From contig JAGQXA010000366.1 of assembly GCA_020436865.1 (NCBI GenBank), positions 1 through 7,373 on the forward strand: a stretch of 7,373 bases of DNA. The letters run 5' to 3'. Both the position numbers and the translations under genes were made by a program. Every line of letters begins with the position of its first letter. Within the stretch, counting starts at the first letter, position 1. A model generated the notes under the pieces. It ran no database searches. It was not told the origin of the DNA and saw only the letters and a program-made list of their open reading frames with translations. Origin of the DNA: Saprospiraceae bacterium (GTDB lineage Bacteria > Bacteroidota > Bacteroidia > Chitinophagales > Saprospiraceae). Below, one piece after another: positions 1 to 6,624 of this stretch.

Positions 1-1304
1 ACGCAGCCGGCGATGGCTACGTAGCACTCGTTCTCTACAGCCCGTGCCTGGGCGCAATGACGCACGCGGTGGTAGCCGTTTTGTGTATCGGTCAGAAAGG
101 GCACGAAGAGGATGTCCATGCCCTGGTCGGCGTAGATGCGGGCCAGTTCGGGAAACTCGACGTCATAGCAGATCAGGATACCGACGCGGCCGCTGTCGGT
201 GTCGAACACCTTGAGCCGGTCGCCGCCGACCATGCCCCAATCGTGCGTTTCGGAGGGGGTGGGGTGGATCTTCTCGAACTGCTCCCAGGTGCCGTCGCGA
301 CGGCATAGGTAACTGATGTTGTAGAGGCGCTCGTCGCGCAAATAGGGCATGCTGCCCGTGATGATGTTGACGTTATAGGCAATGGCAAACTCCAGCATCT
401 TCTGCCGCAGTGGTTCGGTATAGCTGGCCAGCTCGCGGATGGCGTTGGCCGGCCCCAGATGGTTGTGCTTTTCCATCAACGGGGCATTGAACAGCTCGGG
501 AAACAGGATGAAATCGGATTGGTAGTCGCTGACGGCGTCGATGAAGTACTCCATTTGTTCCACGAGCGACTCGAAGCTCGGGAAGCGGCGCATCTGCCAC
601 TGTACCAGCCCGATCCGCACGACCGTCTTGGGCGCGTTGATCAGCTGTTCTTTCTCCTGGAAGTACACATTGCTCCATTCGAGCAAGGTGGCGTAGTCTT
701 TCGAATCCTTATCGCCCGGCAGGTAATTTTTGAGGATGCGTCGTACGTAGAAGTCGTTGCTCAGCTGGAAATTGAGAATGGGGTCGTGGATCTCCTTGAG
801 TTTAACTTTTTCGATGTATTCGCGAGGGGTCATTTCTCCCGCGTACTTGCCGTAACTGGGAATGCGTCCGCCGGCCATGATCGACCGCAGATTCAGGTTT
901 TCGCAGAGCTCTTTCCGTGCATCGTAAAGACGGCGTCCGAGCCGCATGCCGCGGTAACGGGGGTGAATGAACACGTCGATGCCATAGAGCACGTCGCCGT
1001 CGGGATCGTGCGTGTCGAAGGTGTCGTTGCCGGTGATCTGCGCATAGGTATGGCGATCGCCGAACTTCTTGTAGTCGACGATGATCGCCAGGGCTGCCCC
1101 CACCACCGTACCGTTGACGACCACGCACAACTGCCCTTCCGGAAAGAGCTTCAGCAAGTTCTTGATCTGGGAGGGCTCCCAGAAGGGCTCGGCCAGGTTC
1201 TTGTAGGATTCGATACTGGCCGTTTTTAGTTCGAGGTAGTCTTCGTACCGCAGGTTGCGCAGCTCGATGACCGTTTCTTGCTGCACCTTGGATTTTTCCG
1301 TCAT
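1..1304 (-). CDS. Bifunctional GNAT N-acetyltransferase / carbon-nitrogen hydrolase (nitrilase superfamily), C-terminus cut by window edge
   Basis: Reading down from the ATG at 1304-1302 gives 434 residues with no stop before the window edge. Residues about 12-145 resemble a GNAT acetyltransferase fold: a strand ending VVGAALAI (about 67-74) and the acetyl-CoA loop region HPRYRGMRLGRRLY (114-127). Residues about 228-434 are a nitrilase-superfamily amidohydrolase starting VRIGLVQWQM. The expected Glu-Lys-Cys triad is visible: E270 in LFPELF, K345 in FEKIHP and C379 in LICYDVEFPE. Such enzymes hydrolyse or transfer at C-N bonds of amides or nitriles; the substrate cannot be told here. From memory, GNAT-nitrilase fusions form a recognised nitrilase branch (branch 12 type) of roughly 500 residues, so about 70-80 residues are missing. 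No signal peptide is seen, so it is presumably cytoplasmic. The leader is A-rich without a Shine-Dalgarno, as usual in Bacteroidota. It lies 78 nt downstream of the T9SS protein gene, on the same strand. The family is certain; the biological role is unknown. Confidence 0.93.
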   Translation of the reverse strand, partial: MTEKSKVQQETVIELRNLRYEDYLELKTASIESYKNLAEPFWEPSQIKNLLKLFPEGQLCVVVNGTVVGAALAIIVDYKKFGDRHTYAQITGNDTFDTHDPDGDVLYGIDVFIHPRYRGMRLGRRLYDARKELCENLNLRSIMAGGRIPSYGKYAGEMTPREYIEKVKLKEIHDPILNFQLSNDFYVRRILKNYLPGDKDSKDYATLLEWSNVYFQEKEQLINAPKTVVRIGLVQWQMRRFPSFESLVEQMEYFIDAVSDYQSDFILFPELFNAPLMEKHNHLGPANAIRELASYTEPLRQKMLEFAIAYNVNIITGSMPYLRDERLYNISYLCRRDGTWEQFEKIHPTPSETHDWGMVGGDRLKVFDTDSGRVGILICYDVEFPELARIYADQGMDILFVPFLTDTQNGYHRVRHCAQARAVENECYVAIAGC

Positions 1305-1343
1305 TTTAGATCGCTATTCAGTTGAGAGGATTTCCGACAGGAC

Positions 1344-1369
1344 ACTATAATAAAAAGATTTTGGCGCAA
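1344..1369 (-). promoter_or_regulatory. Possible weak promoter in the AT-rich gap upstream of the GNAT/nitrilase gene
   Basis: The 78-nt gap between the two minus-strand genes contains an AT-rich tract (about 1343-1375) that contrasts with the GC-rich surroundings. On the minus strand it reads TTGCGC (1369-1364), then, 14 nt later, TATAGT (1349-1344). Neither the spacing nor the second element matches the Bacteroidota TTG-N19-21-TAnnTTTG consensus well. I see no terminator hairpin in the gap. The downstream gene may therefore have its own start site here or be read through from the T9SS gene; the sequence does not decide. Confidence 0.25.
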
Positions 1370-1382
1370 TTGGGTTCAATCG

Positions 1383-3947
1383 TTATCGCAGGAACTTGCT
1401 GACAGCCTGCCCGATCCCGTCGGAAAGGTGCAACAGATACAGCCCCGGCGGCAGATCGACCCACACTTCCGTCTTGAAGAAACCGGCCAATGGCGGCAAG
1501 GCCTGCTGCGCGAGTACGCGGCCGTTCAGGTCTACTACCCGCAACTGCAGTTCGCGGTTGCGCGCCGACTGATAAGCCACCTCCAACAGGTTGCCGTCGA
1601 GGTTCGTCTGCAGGATCGACAACTTCGGCTCAACGTCCAGTTCGATCACGATCACCTCCGAATAGGTATGGGCGCCGTCGAAATCGGTTTGCTTCAGGCG
1701 ATAATACCACTTGCCGCCGCCGATCGGGCCCGGGCGGTCGACATATTTGTACTGCCTTTCCTCGAAAGAATCGCCCGCGCCGGGCACGTCTGCAACAAAC
1801 TGAAAATCAAGTCCGTCGCCAGATCGTTCGAGCGTGAAGAAAGCATTGTCGGTTTCGCTGGCGGTGGCCCACGAAAGGACGATGTCTTCTTCCTCGACCC
1901 TTCCGGCAAAATAGAGCAGTTCGACCGGCAGGTTGAGTCCGCAGGGCATGGTCACCAGCGTGCCGCACGGATTACTGATCTTGCAGCTAAAAGCCACGCC
2001 CTCGTACAGGTCGGCATTATACACCTTCAGCCGCGAGATCTGATCGCCGATGAAGAGGTCGAAGTCGCCGCCGTTGGCGATCGGCACGCCGTCGGCGCAC
2101 CAGACAAAGCTCAGGCCCATGCTTTGCGGATCGAGAGCCCGAACGTTGATGCGGATCTCGCCGGGCGGGTTGGTGCATTCGAGGCTGAACAAGACGGGCG
2201 CAGCGCCGGTGACCACATCGAACAGGGTGTCGCTGCCCATCCCACACTGATTGCTGACGCCCACCCAATAGTTGCCGGTGTTGTCGACTATGGCAACGGG
2301 CGTCGTATCGCCGGTATTCCACGAATAGCTGTTTTCGAGGGCGCCGTTGGTAATGTTGGCCGTCAAGGCCAGGTCGTTGCCGTCGCAGATATAGCCGGTA
2401 TCGGGCGTGATCTCGACCTGCGGAGCGAAATTGGCGAACACTTCCACGGTGTCGGAGCTGATCCCGCAGTCGTTGCCGATGTCGACGATGTAGATGCCGC
2501 CGGTCTGGACGTCGATCGAGGCGGTGGTCTCCAGCGTATTCCAGGAAATATCGGTGTCGCTGGCGCCGGCCAGATCGACGGCCGTCAACGTGCTCGTTTG
2601 GCCGTCGCAAATGGTGGTCAGCGTGGCCGTGATCGCGGCCTCGGGCAGGTCGCCGGCGGTGATCTCCTGTTCGGCGCTATCAGACCCGCAGAAGTTGGAA
2701 ACGACGACGGAGTAGGTATCCGGCGTCGTGGCCGTGATCGTGCTCGACGAGGCCCCCGTATTCCAGGCATAGCTGAGGCCGCCGGCCGAATTGCCGAGCA
2801 CCGCCTCCAGGCTCACAGTGACGCCGTTGCAGATCGCGGTGTCGGAGGCCGCGATCGTCACGGAGGGAGTGAGATCTTCGGGCAAGACCACTTCGGCCGC
2901 ATCGGCGCCACAGGCGTTGGAAACCATGACGCTGTACGTTCCGCCCATGCCGGCTTCGATCGAGGAGCCGGTAGCGCCGGTGTTCCACAGGAACTCCACC
3001 TCGGTCGCAGCGCCGAGCAGGTTGGCCGTCAGGTCGACCGGCACGCCATCACAGATCGCGCCGGCGGAAGCCAGTAACTCCAGGGTGGGGGTTTCGTTCG
3101 TTTCGAGCAGTTGACCGGCCATGGCCGAGCCGCATTCGTTCGAAACGGTTACGGAGTAGGTTCCGGCGGCCGACACTTCGATCGAGGGCGTCGACTGTCC
3201 GCCGGGCGCCCAGGAATAGCTCAGTCCGGTCGCGCCGTTGGTCGAAAGAGCCGTCAGGGTAGCGGTGGCGCCGTCGCAGAGCAGTGCGGCTTCGGCGTCG
3301 AGTAATGGGGCCGGGGTTTCGTTCGCCGCGATCGGGAGGTTGTCGTTGTCGTTACCGCAGGCGTTGGCCACCTGCACGGCGTACAGACCGGGTTCCGTTA
3401 CCTCGATCGAGGGCGTCGACTGCCCGCCAGGCGACCATAGGTAATTGACGCCTGTGGCGTCGTTGGTGATCTCGGCCGTCAGTTCGACCGGGGCGCCGTC
3501 GCAGATCAGGGTTCCGGTAGGTACGATCTCGACCGTGGGCGCGCCGCCTGCCGAGACGTTGAGGTTGAAAGAAACCGTGACCGGCGGATCGCCGCAGCCA
3601 CTGCACGAGAGGAGCAGGTCGACCGTGTACAGGCCGGATGCGCCGGCGCCGGCTGTAGCCAGGATGGAAATGTTCAGGGAGGCGTCGTCGGCAACCGTTC
3701 CGGAAAGCGGACTGATCGGGCTGAGCACAAGGTCGGCCGACGAGCTGCTAACCGAATAATTCGTCGGCTGCCCGTTGTCGACGAGCGGACTGCCGGAATC
3801 GGTGATCAGAAAAGCGAGGTTTCTGGAAGCGCCCTGGCAGATCGGAAGGGGGTCCGGGAAGGCCGGAACCTTGGTGGCGCTGTAATCTTGCGCACTTGCC
3901 AGTGTTGCCCCCGCCAGCAGGCAGAGGAGGGGTATCGATCGCGTCAT
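1383..3947 (-). CDS. Secreted multi-repeat Ig-like protein with type IX secretion C-terminal sorting domain
   Basis: An 854-residue exported protein. Residues 1-19 are a Sec signal peptide (MTRS, hydrophobic core, likely cleavage after ASA before Q20). Residues about 21-135 form an N-terminal beta-rich domain with C37, C115 and C118. Six tandem Ig/PKD-like repeats follow, about 137-580. Each has an ICDG-like start (Cys 149, 224, 299, 373, 447, 521), a central YxW motif, and a closing SNxCG-like motif (Cys 197, 272, 347, 420, 494, 568). The paired Cys are always 47-48 apart, probably one disulfide per repeat. A degenerate seventh Ig-like module lies at about 583-670. Residues about 673-770 (PVELLYF, LSWATASETDN, WYYRLKQTDFDG) are the fibronectin-III-like region common ahead of sorting domains. 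Residues about 775-854 are a T9SS type A domain (VVDLNGRVL, LPPGLYLLHL, ending VSKFLR). It should be carried across the outer membrane by T9SS and released or anchored at the surface. Adhesion or matrix roles are plausible, but no catalytic or ligand motif is seen. The start is fixed by the signal peptide and an upstream promoter. Confidence 0.93.
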   Translation of the reverse strand: MTRSIPLLCLLAGATLASAQDYSATKVPAFPDPLPICQGASRNLAFLITDSGSPLVDNGQPTNYSVSSSSADLVLSPISPLSGTVADDASLNISILATAGAGASGLYTVDLLLSCSGCGDPPVTVSFNLNVSAGGAPTVEIVPTGTLICDGAPVELTAEITNDATGVNYLWSPGGQSTPSIEVTEPGLYAVQVANACGNDNDNLPIAANETPAPLLDAEAALLCDGATATLTALSTNGATGLSYSWAPGGQSTPSIEVSAAGTYSVTVSNECGSAMAGQLLETNETPTLELLASAGAICDGVPVDLTANLLGAATEVEFLWNTGATGSSIEAGMGGTYSVMVSNACGADAAEVVLPEDLTPSVTIAASDTAICNGVTVSLEAVLGNSAGGLSYAWNTGASSSTITATTPDTYSVVVSNFCGSDSAEQEITAGDLPEAAITATLTTICDGQTSTLTAVDLAGASDTDISWNTLETTASIDVQTGGIYIVDIGNDCGISSDTVEVFANFAPQVEITPDTGYICDGNDLALTANITNGALENSYSWNTGDTTPVAIVDNTGNYWVGVSNQCGMGSDTLFDVVTGAAPVLFSLECTNPPGEIRINVRALDPQSMGLSFVWCADGVPIANGGDFDLFIGDQISRLKVYNADLYEGVAFSCKISNPCGTLVTMPCGLNLPVELLYFAGRVEEEDIVLSWATASETDNAFFTLERSGDGLDFQFVADVPGAGDSFEERQYKYVDRPGPIGGGKWYYRLKQTDFDGAHTYSEVIVIELDVEPKLSILQTNLDGNLLEVAYQSARNRELQLRVVDLNGRVLAQQALPPLAGFFKTEVWVDLPPGLYLLHLSDGIGQAVSKFLR
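2200..3545 (-). repeat. Six tandem Ig-like coding repeats of about 222-225 nt
   Basis: This segment encodes protein residues about 137-580. The first Cys of successive repeats falls 75, 75, 74, 74 and 74 residues apart, giving a DNA period of 222-225 nt. Most copies have diverged in DNA, but repeats 1 and 2 (the N-terminal two, at the high-coordinate end) still share identical stretches. TCGATCGAGGGCGTCGACTG occurs on the plus strand at 3178-3197 and again at 3403-3422, exactly 225 nt apart, with recognisable similarity continuing on the low- to high-coordinate side. This points to growth by tandem duplication, the first two copies being the most recently duplicated or homogenised. Array edges are approximate. 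Confidence 0.85.
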
Positions 3948-4159
3948 GGGATGAATGTAGATTGAGGTTACGGAGGCAAAGTTACAGGCATTTTCCAGCT
4001 AATTCAACGCGGAGAAGGGAGAATTTACACTTCTGACGCCCGTTTGACGCCGCCTTCCGGAAAAAATGCCCAAAGAGGTAACTATTTGTCCGGCAAGGCT
4101 GTTTATTGAAAAGTCCGACCAAAAGAATCGCCTTTCCAAATAGTCCTTCTAATATCCTT
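3948..4159. other. Divergent intergenic region between the T9SS protein and ABC transporter genes
   Basis: These 212 nt separate two genes read away from each other, so they must carry starts for both directions unless the ABC gene has a more distant promoter. The minus-strand promoter is clear. On the plus strand I find no full TTG-N19-21-TAnnTTTG. The nearest are TTTG at 4043-4046 and TAACTATTTG at 4079-4088, whose spacing (32 nt) and second element do not fit. The half next to the ABC gene is more AT-rich than its surroundings. No convincing hairpin, operator palindrome or small ORF is visible. Confidence 0.6.
3977..4007 (-). promoter_or_regulatory. Bacteroidota-type promoter for the T9SS repeat-protein gene
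   Basis: On the minus strand, TTG (4007-4005) is followed after exactly 20 nt by TAACTTTG (3984-3977). This matches the Bacteroidota housekeeping-sigma consensus of a -33 TTG/TTTG and a -7 TAnnTTTG spaced 19-21 nt. Transcription would begin around 3970, leaving a leader of roughly 20-25 nt before the ATG at 3947. The match is complete in the -7 element and is the only good one on this strand of the intergenic region. Confidence 0.72.
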
Positions 4160-5965
4160 ATGGCACAGCGAAGAAAGAACGCAGACGAGCCGCTGCCGAA
4201 GCTCTCCCGCGAGAAACTGAGGGAGGCCATGCAGATCTTCAGATTTATCCGTCCATACCGCTGGTCTCTATTCCTGGGGCTGCTGCTCCTGTTCCTGTCC
4301 AGCCTCGTGTTCATGGTATTCCCCTATCTGGCCGGTCTGATGGTCGACGTGGCCCAGGGTAAGGCGGAATGGGGCTTGACCCTGGGCGACCTCGGGCTGG
4401 TCTTGTTGGGAATTCTGATCATACAAGGCTCGTTTTCTTATGCCCGGGTCATGCTGTTCGCCCGGGTCAGTGAAAAAGGCATAGCCGACGTTCGCCGGGC
4501 CGTCTACGACAAGATGATCTCCCTGCCGGTGGTGTTCTTTGAAAAGAGCCGGGTCGGCGAACTGGTCAGTCGCCTGACGGCCGACGTGGAAAAGCTCTAC
4601 AGCGCCTTTTCGATCACCCTGGCCGAATTTCTCCGGCAGGTGATCATTCTGGTGGCCGGCATCATCTTTCTGGGCATCACGACGCCCGAACTGGCTCTGA
4701 TCATGCTGGCTACCTTCCCGGTGGTCGTCATTTCGGCCATGTTCTTTGGCCGCTATATCCGCAAATTGTCGAAGAAGCGTCAGGAGGAACTGGCCAATTC
4801 CAACACCATCGTTAGCGAAACGATGCAGACCATCCAAACGGTCAAGGCCTTTACCAACGAGTGGTTCGAGTCGCGCCGCTACGGCAGCTCGATCGATAAG
4901 GTCGTGCGGTTTGCCATGCAGTATGCCCGCGGCCGGGCCATTTTTGCCGCTTTTATCATCGTCATCCTCTTCGGGGCCCTGTTCTTTATCATCTGGCAGG
5001 GCGCCAATCTGCTGCAGCGCGGCGATATCACGGCCGGCGATCTGATCGCCTTTGTGTCGTACACGGCGATCATCGGCGGGGCCATCGCCGGTTTGGGCAA
5101 CTTCTATACCGAACTGCTCGGCGCCATCGGTGCGACCGAGCGCGTGCGCGACATTCTCAAGCAGGAAGACGAGGTCGAGGTAAGGAAAAGCGAAAGCGCT
5201 CCGGGCTTGTCCATTCTGGGCGACATCCGGTATGAGGACGTCCATTTTCACTATCCCACCCGCGAAGACGTCGAGGTGCTGAAGGGGATCTCCTTCTCCG
5301 TGAAGGCCGGACAAAAAGTGGCCCTGGTCGGTTCGAGCGGAGCGGGCAAATCGACCATCGTGCAGTTGCTTCTGCGGTTCTACGACCTGCAGGGAGGCGA
5401 CATCCTCGTCGACGGCCGCAGCATCCGCGAGTTCGATATCTCGGCTTACCGCCGGCATATTGCCGTTGTGCCGCAGGAAGTGCTGCTCTTTGGCGGCACC
5501 ATCCGCGAGAATATCCTCTATGGCAGGCCCGATGCCACCGAAGAAGAGGTCATCGAAGCAGCCCGGCAGGCCAACGCACTCGACTTTATCCGGTCGTTCC
5601 CCGACGGACTCGAGACCCTGGTCGGCGAGCGAGGAGTAAAGCTGTCGGGCGGCCAACGCCAGCGCATTGCCATCGCCCGCGCGATCCTGAAAGACCCCGC
5701 CATCCTGCTGCTCGACGAAGCGACCTCCTCCCTCGACGCCGAATCGGAGAAAGTAGTGCAGGATGCCCTCAATACCCTGATGGAGGGCCGCACCTCGATC
5801 ATCATCGCCCACCGCCTGGCGACCATCCGCGAGGTCGATTGCATCTACGTGATCGATCAGGGGCGCGTGATCGAGCAAGGCACGCACGAGCAACTGTCGC
5901 TTCTGGAAAACGGCATGTACAACAACCTGGCGCGCCTGCAGTTCGAGGGAGCGATCGGTAACTGA
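4160..5965 (+). CDS. ABC half-transporter, fused membrane and ATPase domains (MsbA/BmrA-type exporter)
   Basis: A 601-residue type IV ABC exporter subunit expected to work as a homodimer in the inner membrane, moving lipids, drugs or another hydrophobic substrate outward. Six membrane helices lie at about 35-60, 75-100, 150-172, 176-196, 260-280 and 294-322. The nucleotide-binding domain (about 350-585) is complete: A-loop Y365, Walker A GSSGAGKST (391-399), Q-loop Q439 in VPQEVLLFGG, signature LSGGQ (495-499), Walker B ILLLDE (515-520) with catalytic E520, D-loop SSLD (523-526) and H-loop H551 in IIIAHRLAT. All key residues are present, so both ATP sites of a homodimer should be active. Length is typical of the family (about 580-610). 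The frame stays open upstream to a TTG at 4106, but the ATG at 4160 is preferred because the extra 18 residues lack family character and 601 already covers the fold. The downstream envelope genes (membrane protein, murB) fit an MsbA-like lipid flippase but do not prove it; a multidrug exporter is equally possible. Confidence 0.95.
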   Translation: MAQRRKNADEPLPKLSREKLREAMQIFRFIRPYRWSLFLGLLLLFLSSLVFMVFPYLAGLMVDVAQGKAEWGLTLGDLGLVLLGILIIQGSFSYARVMLFARVSEKGIADVRRAVYDKMISLPVVFFEKSRVGELVSRLTADVEKLYSAFSITLAEFLRQVIILVAGIIFLGITTPELALIMLATFPVVVISAMFFGRYIRKLSKKRQEELANSNTIVSETMQTIQTVKAFTNEWFESRRYGSSIDKVVRFAMQYARGRAIFAAFIIVILFGALFFIIWQGANLLQRGDITAGDLIAFVSYTAIIGGAIAGLGNFYTELLGAIGATERVRDILKQEDEVEVRKSESAPGLSILGDIRYEDVHFHYPTREDVEVLKGISFSVKAGQKVALVGSSGAGKSTIVQLLLRFYDLQGGDILVDGRSIREFDISAYRRHIAVVPQEVLLFGGTIRENILYGRPDATEEEVIEAARQANALDFIRSFPDGLETLVGERGVKLSGGQRQRIAIARAILKDPAILLLDEATSSLDAESEKVVQDALNTLMEGRTSIIIAHRLATIREVDCIYVIDQGRVIEQGTHEQLSLLENGMYNNLARLQFEGAIGN

Positions 5966-5969
5966 GATA

Positions 5970-6002
5970 AAAGATGAAAGACCGTCTTCTTCTTTCATCT
6001 TT
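5970..6002 (+). terminator. Inverted repeat, possible terminator or attenuator after the ABC gene
   Basis: Five nucleotides past the stop codon, AAAGATGAAAGA (5970-5981) and TCTTTCATCTTT (5991-6002) form a perfect 12-bp stem with a 9-nt loop. A pyrimidine-rich, U-rich tract follows. The stem is AT-rich, not GC-rich, and the U run is broken by C, so it is not a textbook intrinsic terminator. The 5' arm can lengthen: GATAAAA (5966-5972) can also pair with TTTTATC at 6007-6013 or 6021-6027, across a bulge. Termination, partial read-through into the next gene, or mRNA 3'-end protection are all possible. Confidence 0.4.
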
Positions 6003-6031
6003 CCTCTTTTATCTTTCCTCTTTTATCTTTC
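5998..6031 (+). repeat. Tandem 14-nt polypyrimidine repeat in the spacer before the membrane protein gene
   Basis: The unit TCTTTCCTCTTTTA occurs twice in perfect tandem (5998-6011 and 6012-6025), followed by a partial third copy TCTTTC (6026-6031). It overlaps the 3' arm of the preceding inverted repeat. The stretch 5982-6034 is almost all pyrimidine on the plus strand, the purines being confined to isolated positions such as 5984, 5997, 6011, 6025 and 6033. This is very unlike the GC-rich coding DNA on both sides. Confidence 0.85.
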
Positions 6032-6043
6032 TACTAAAAAGAG

Positions 6044-6616
6044 ATGATTCCCACTCCTGATACCGGCGGCAATCGCCTGCGGCTCGAACCGCGGGAATAT
6101 GCCATTTACGGCGGGCTCGGCCTGTTGCTGATTGGCCTGATCGTATTGTACATCCTCGAATTCGATCACTTCAACCGAACCTTCGAGCCCGGCAGGATGC
6201 TGGGCGCTTCGGCAATCGTGGGGGCGCTCCTGGGAGCGCTGCTGGCCTACCGGCTCAGCAGAGGCGCCAAGGAGATGATCGAACGGGTGCAGATCTATGT
6301 CTTTTGCATCGCACTTTGCGCTATCTTCGCCCCATTGCTGGGGAGCCTGAGTAATCGTCTGCTGAGCTTTCATCCCGCCCGGGAGGAGCCCTTTATCTTC
6401 TTCCAGCAGAAGCCCTTTGCCGAAAAACCCTTCGGCGTACTACAGGGCGAGGAAGTGAAGGCCGACGGCTACTACCTGTTCTTTTTCCGGGAAGGAAAAC
6501 TGGAACGGATCAAAGTAAAGGATCCCCTGTCCGGATCGCCCCGGCAAGGCGATACGATCTACCTGCCCGTTCGCCGCGGCTTGTGGGGTGTGGAGTGGGT
6601 GGCCGAACAACCGTAA
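6044..6616 (+). CDS. Hypothetical three-helix membrane protein
   Basis: A 190-residue protein of no family I recognise. After a short N-terminus (1-18) come three predicted membrane helices: about 19-39 (glycine/leucine-rich), 52-70 (glycine/alanine-rich, with small-residue spacing GALLGALLAY that suits helix packing), and 82-103. The remaining 85 residues or so are soluble and look beta-rich: FIFFQQKPFAEKPFG, a GYYLFFFREGKLERIKV hairpin, and a closing YLPVRRGLWGVEWV. No catalytic or metal-binding motif is seen, and no signal peptide separate from the first helix. Odd N-terminal length plus three helices leave topology uncertain. The ATG follows an A-rich AAAAAGAG leader. It ends 8 nt before murB on the same strand, so the two are very probably co-transcribed; it is 78 nt past the ABC gene. 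GC-rich codon use matches the neighbours, supporting a real gene. Location beside murB hints at an envelope role, but that is inference only. Confidence 0.85.
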   Translation: MIPTPDTGGNRLRLEPREYAIYGGLGLLLIGLIVLYILEFDHFNRTFEPGRMLGASAIVGALLGALLAYRLSRGAKEMIERVQIYVFCIALCAIFAPLLGSLSNRLLSFHPAREEPFIFFQQKPFAEKPFGVLQGEEVKADGYYLFFFREGKLERIKVKDPLSGSPRQGDTIYLPVRRGLWGVEWVAEQP

Positions 6617-6624
6617 TTTTACCG

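Noticed and set aside
459..1229. A 256-codon plus-strand open frame near the window start
   Set aside because: It is antisense to the GNAT/nitrilase gene, whose catalytic triad and full translation are clear. The plus-strand frame shows no recognisable domain.
1428..3077. A 549-codon open frame on the plus strand, opposite the repeat-protein gene
   Set aside because: It lies wholly antisense to a gene with a signal peptide, repeats and a sorting domain. Its translation is low-complexity, rich in Arg, Gly, Asp and Val with no domain, as expected of a shadow frame in GC-rich DNA.
4021..4100. A possible hairpin from CCGGA (4057-4061) and TCCGG (4089-4093) upstream of the ABC gene
   Set aside because: Only five pairs with a 27-nt loop. 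Such matches are expected by chance in GC-rich DNA.
4106..4159. N-terminal extension of the ABC transporter from a TTG at 4106
   Set aside because: TTG starts are uncommon, the 18 added residues have no family character, and the ATG at 4160 gives a normal 601-residue protein with the usual cytoplasmic lead-in to the first helix.
4268..5998. A 576-codon open frame on the minus strand, opposite the ABC transporter
   Set aside because: It is antisense to an ABC exporter with all motifs intact. The translation is His, Asp and Gln-rich without family features, a compositional shadow.
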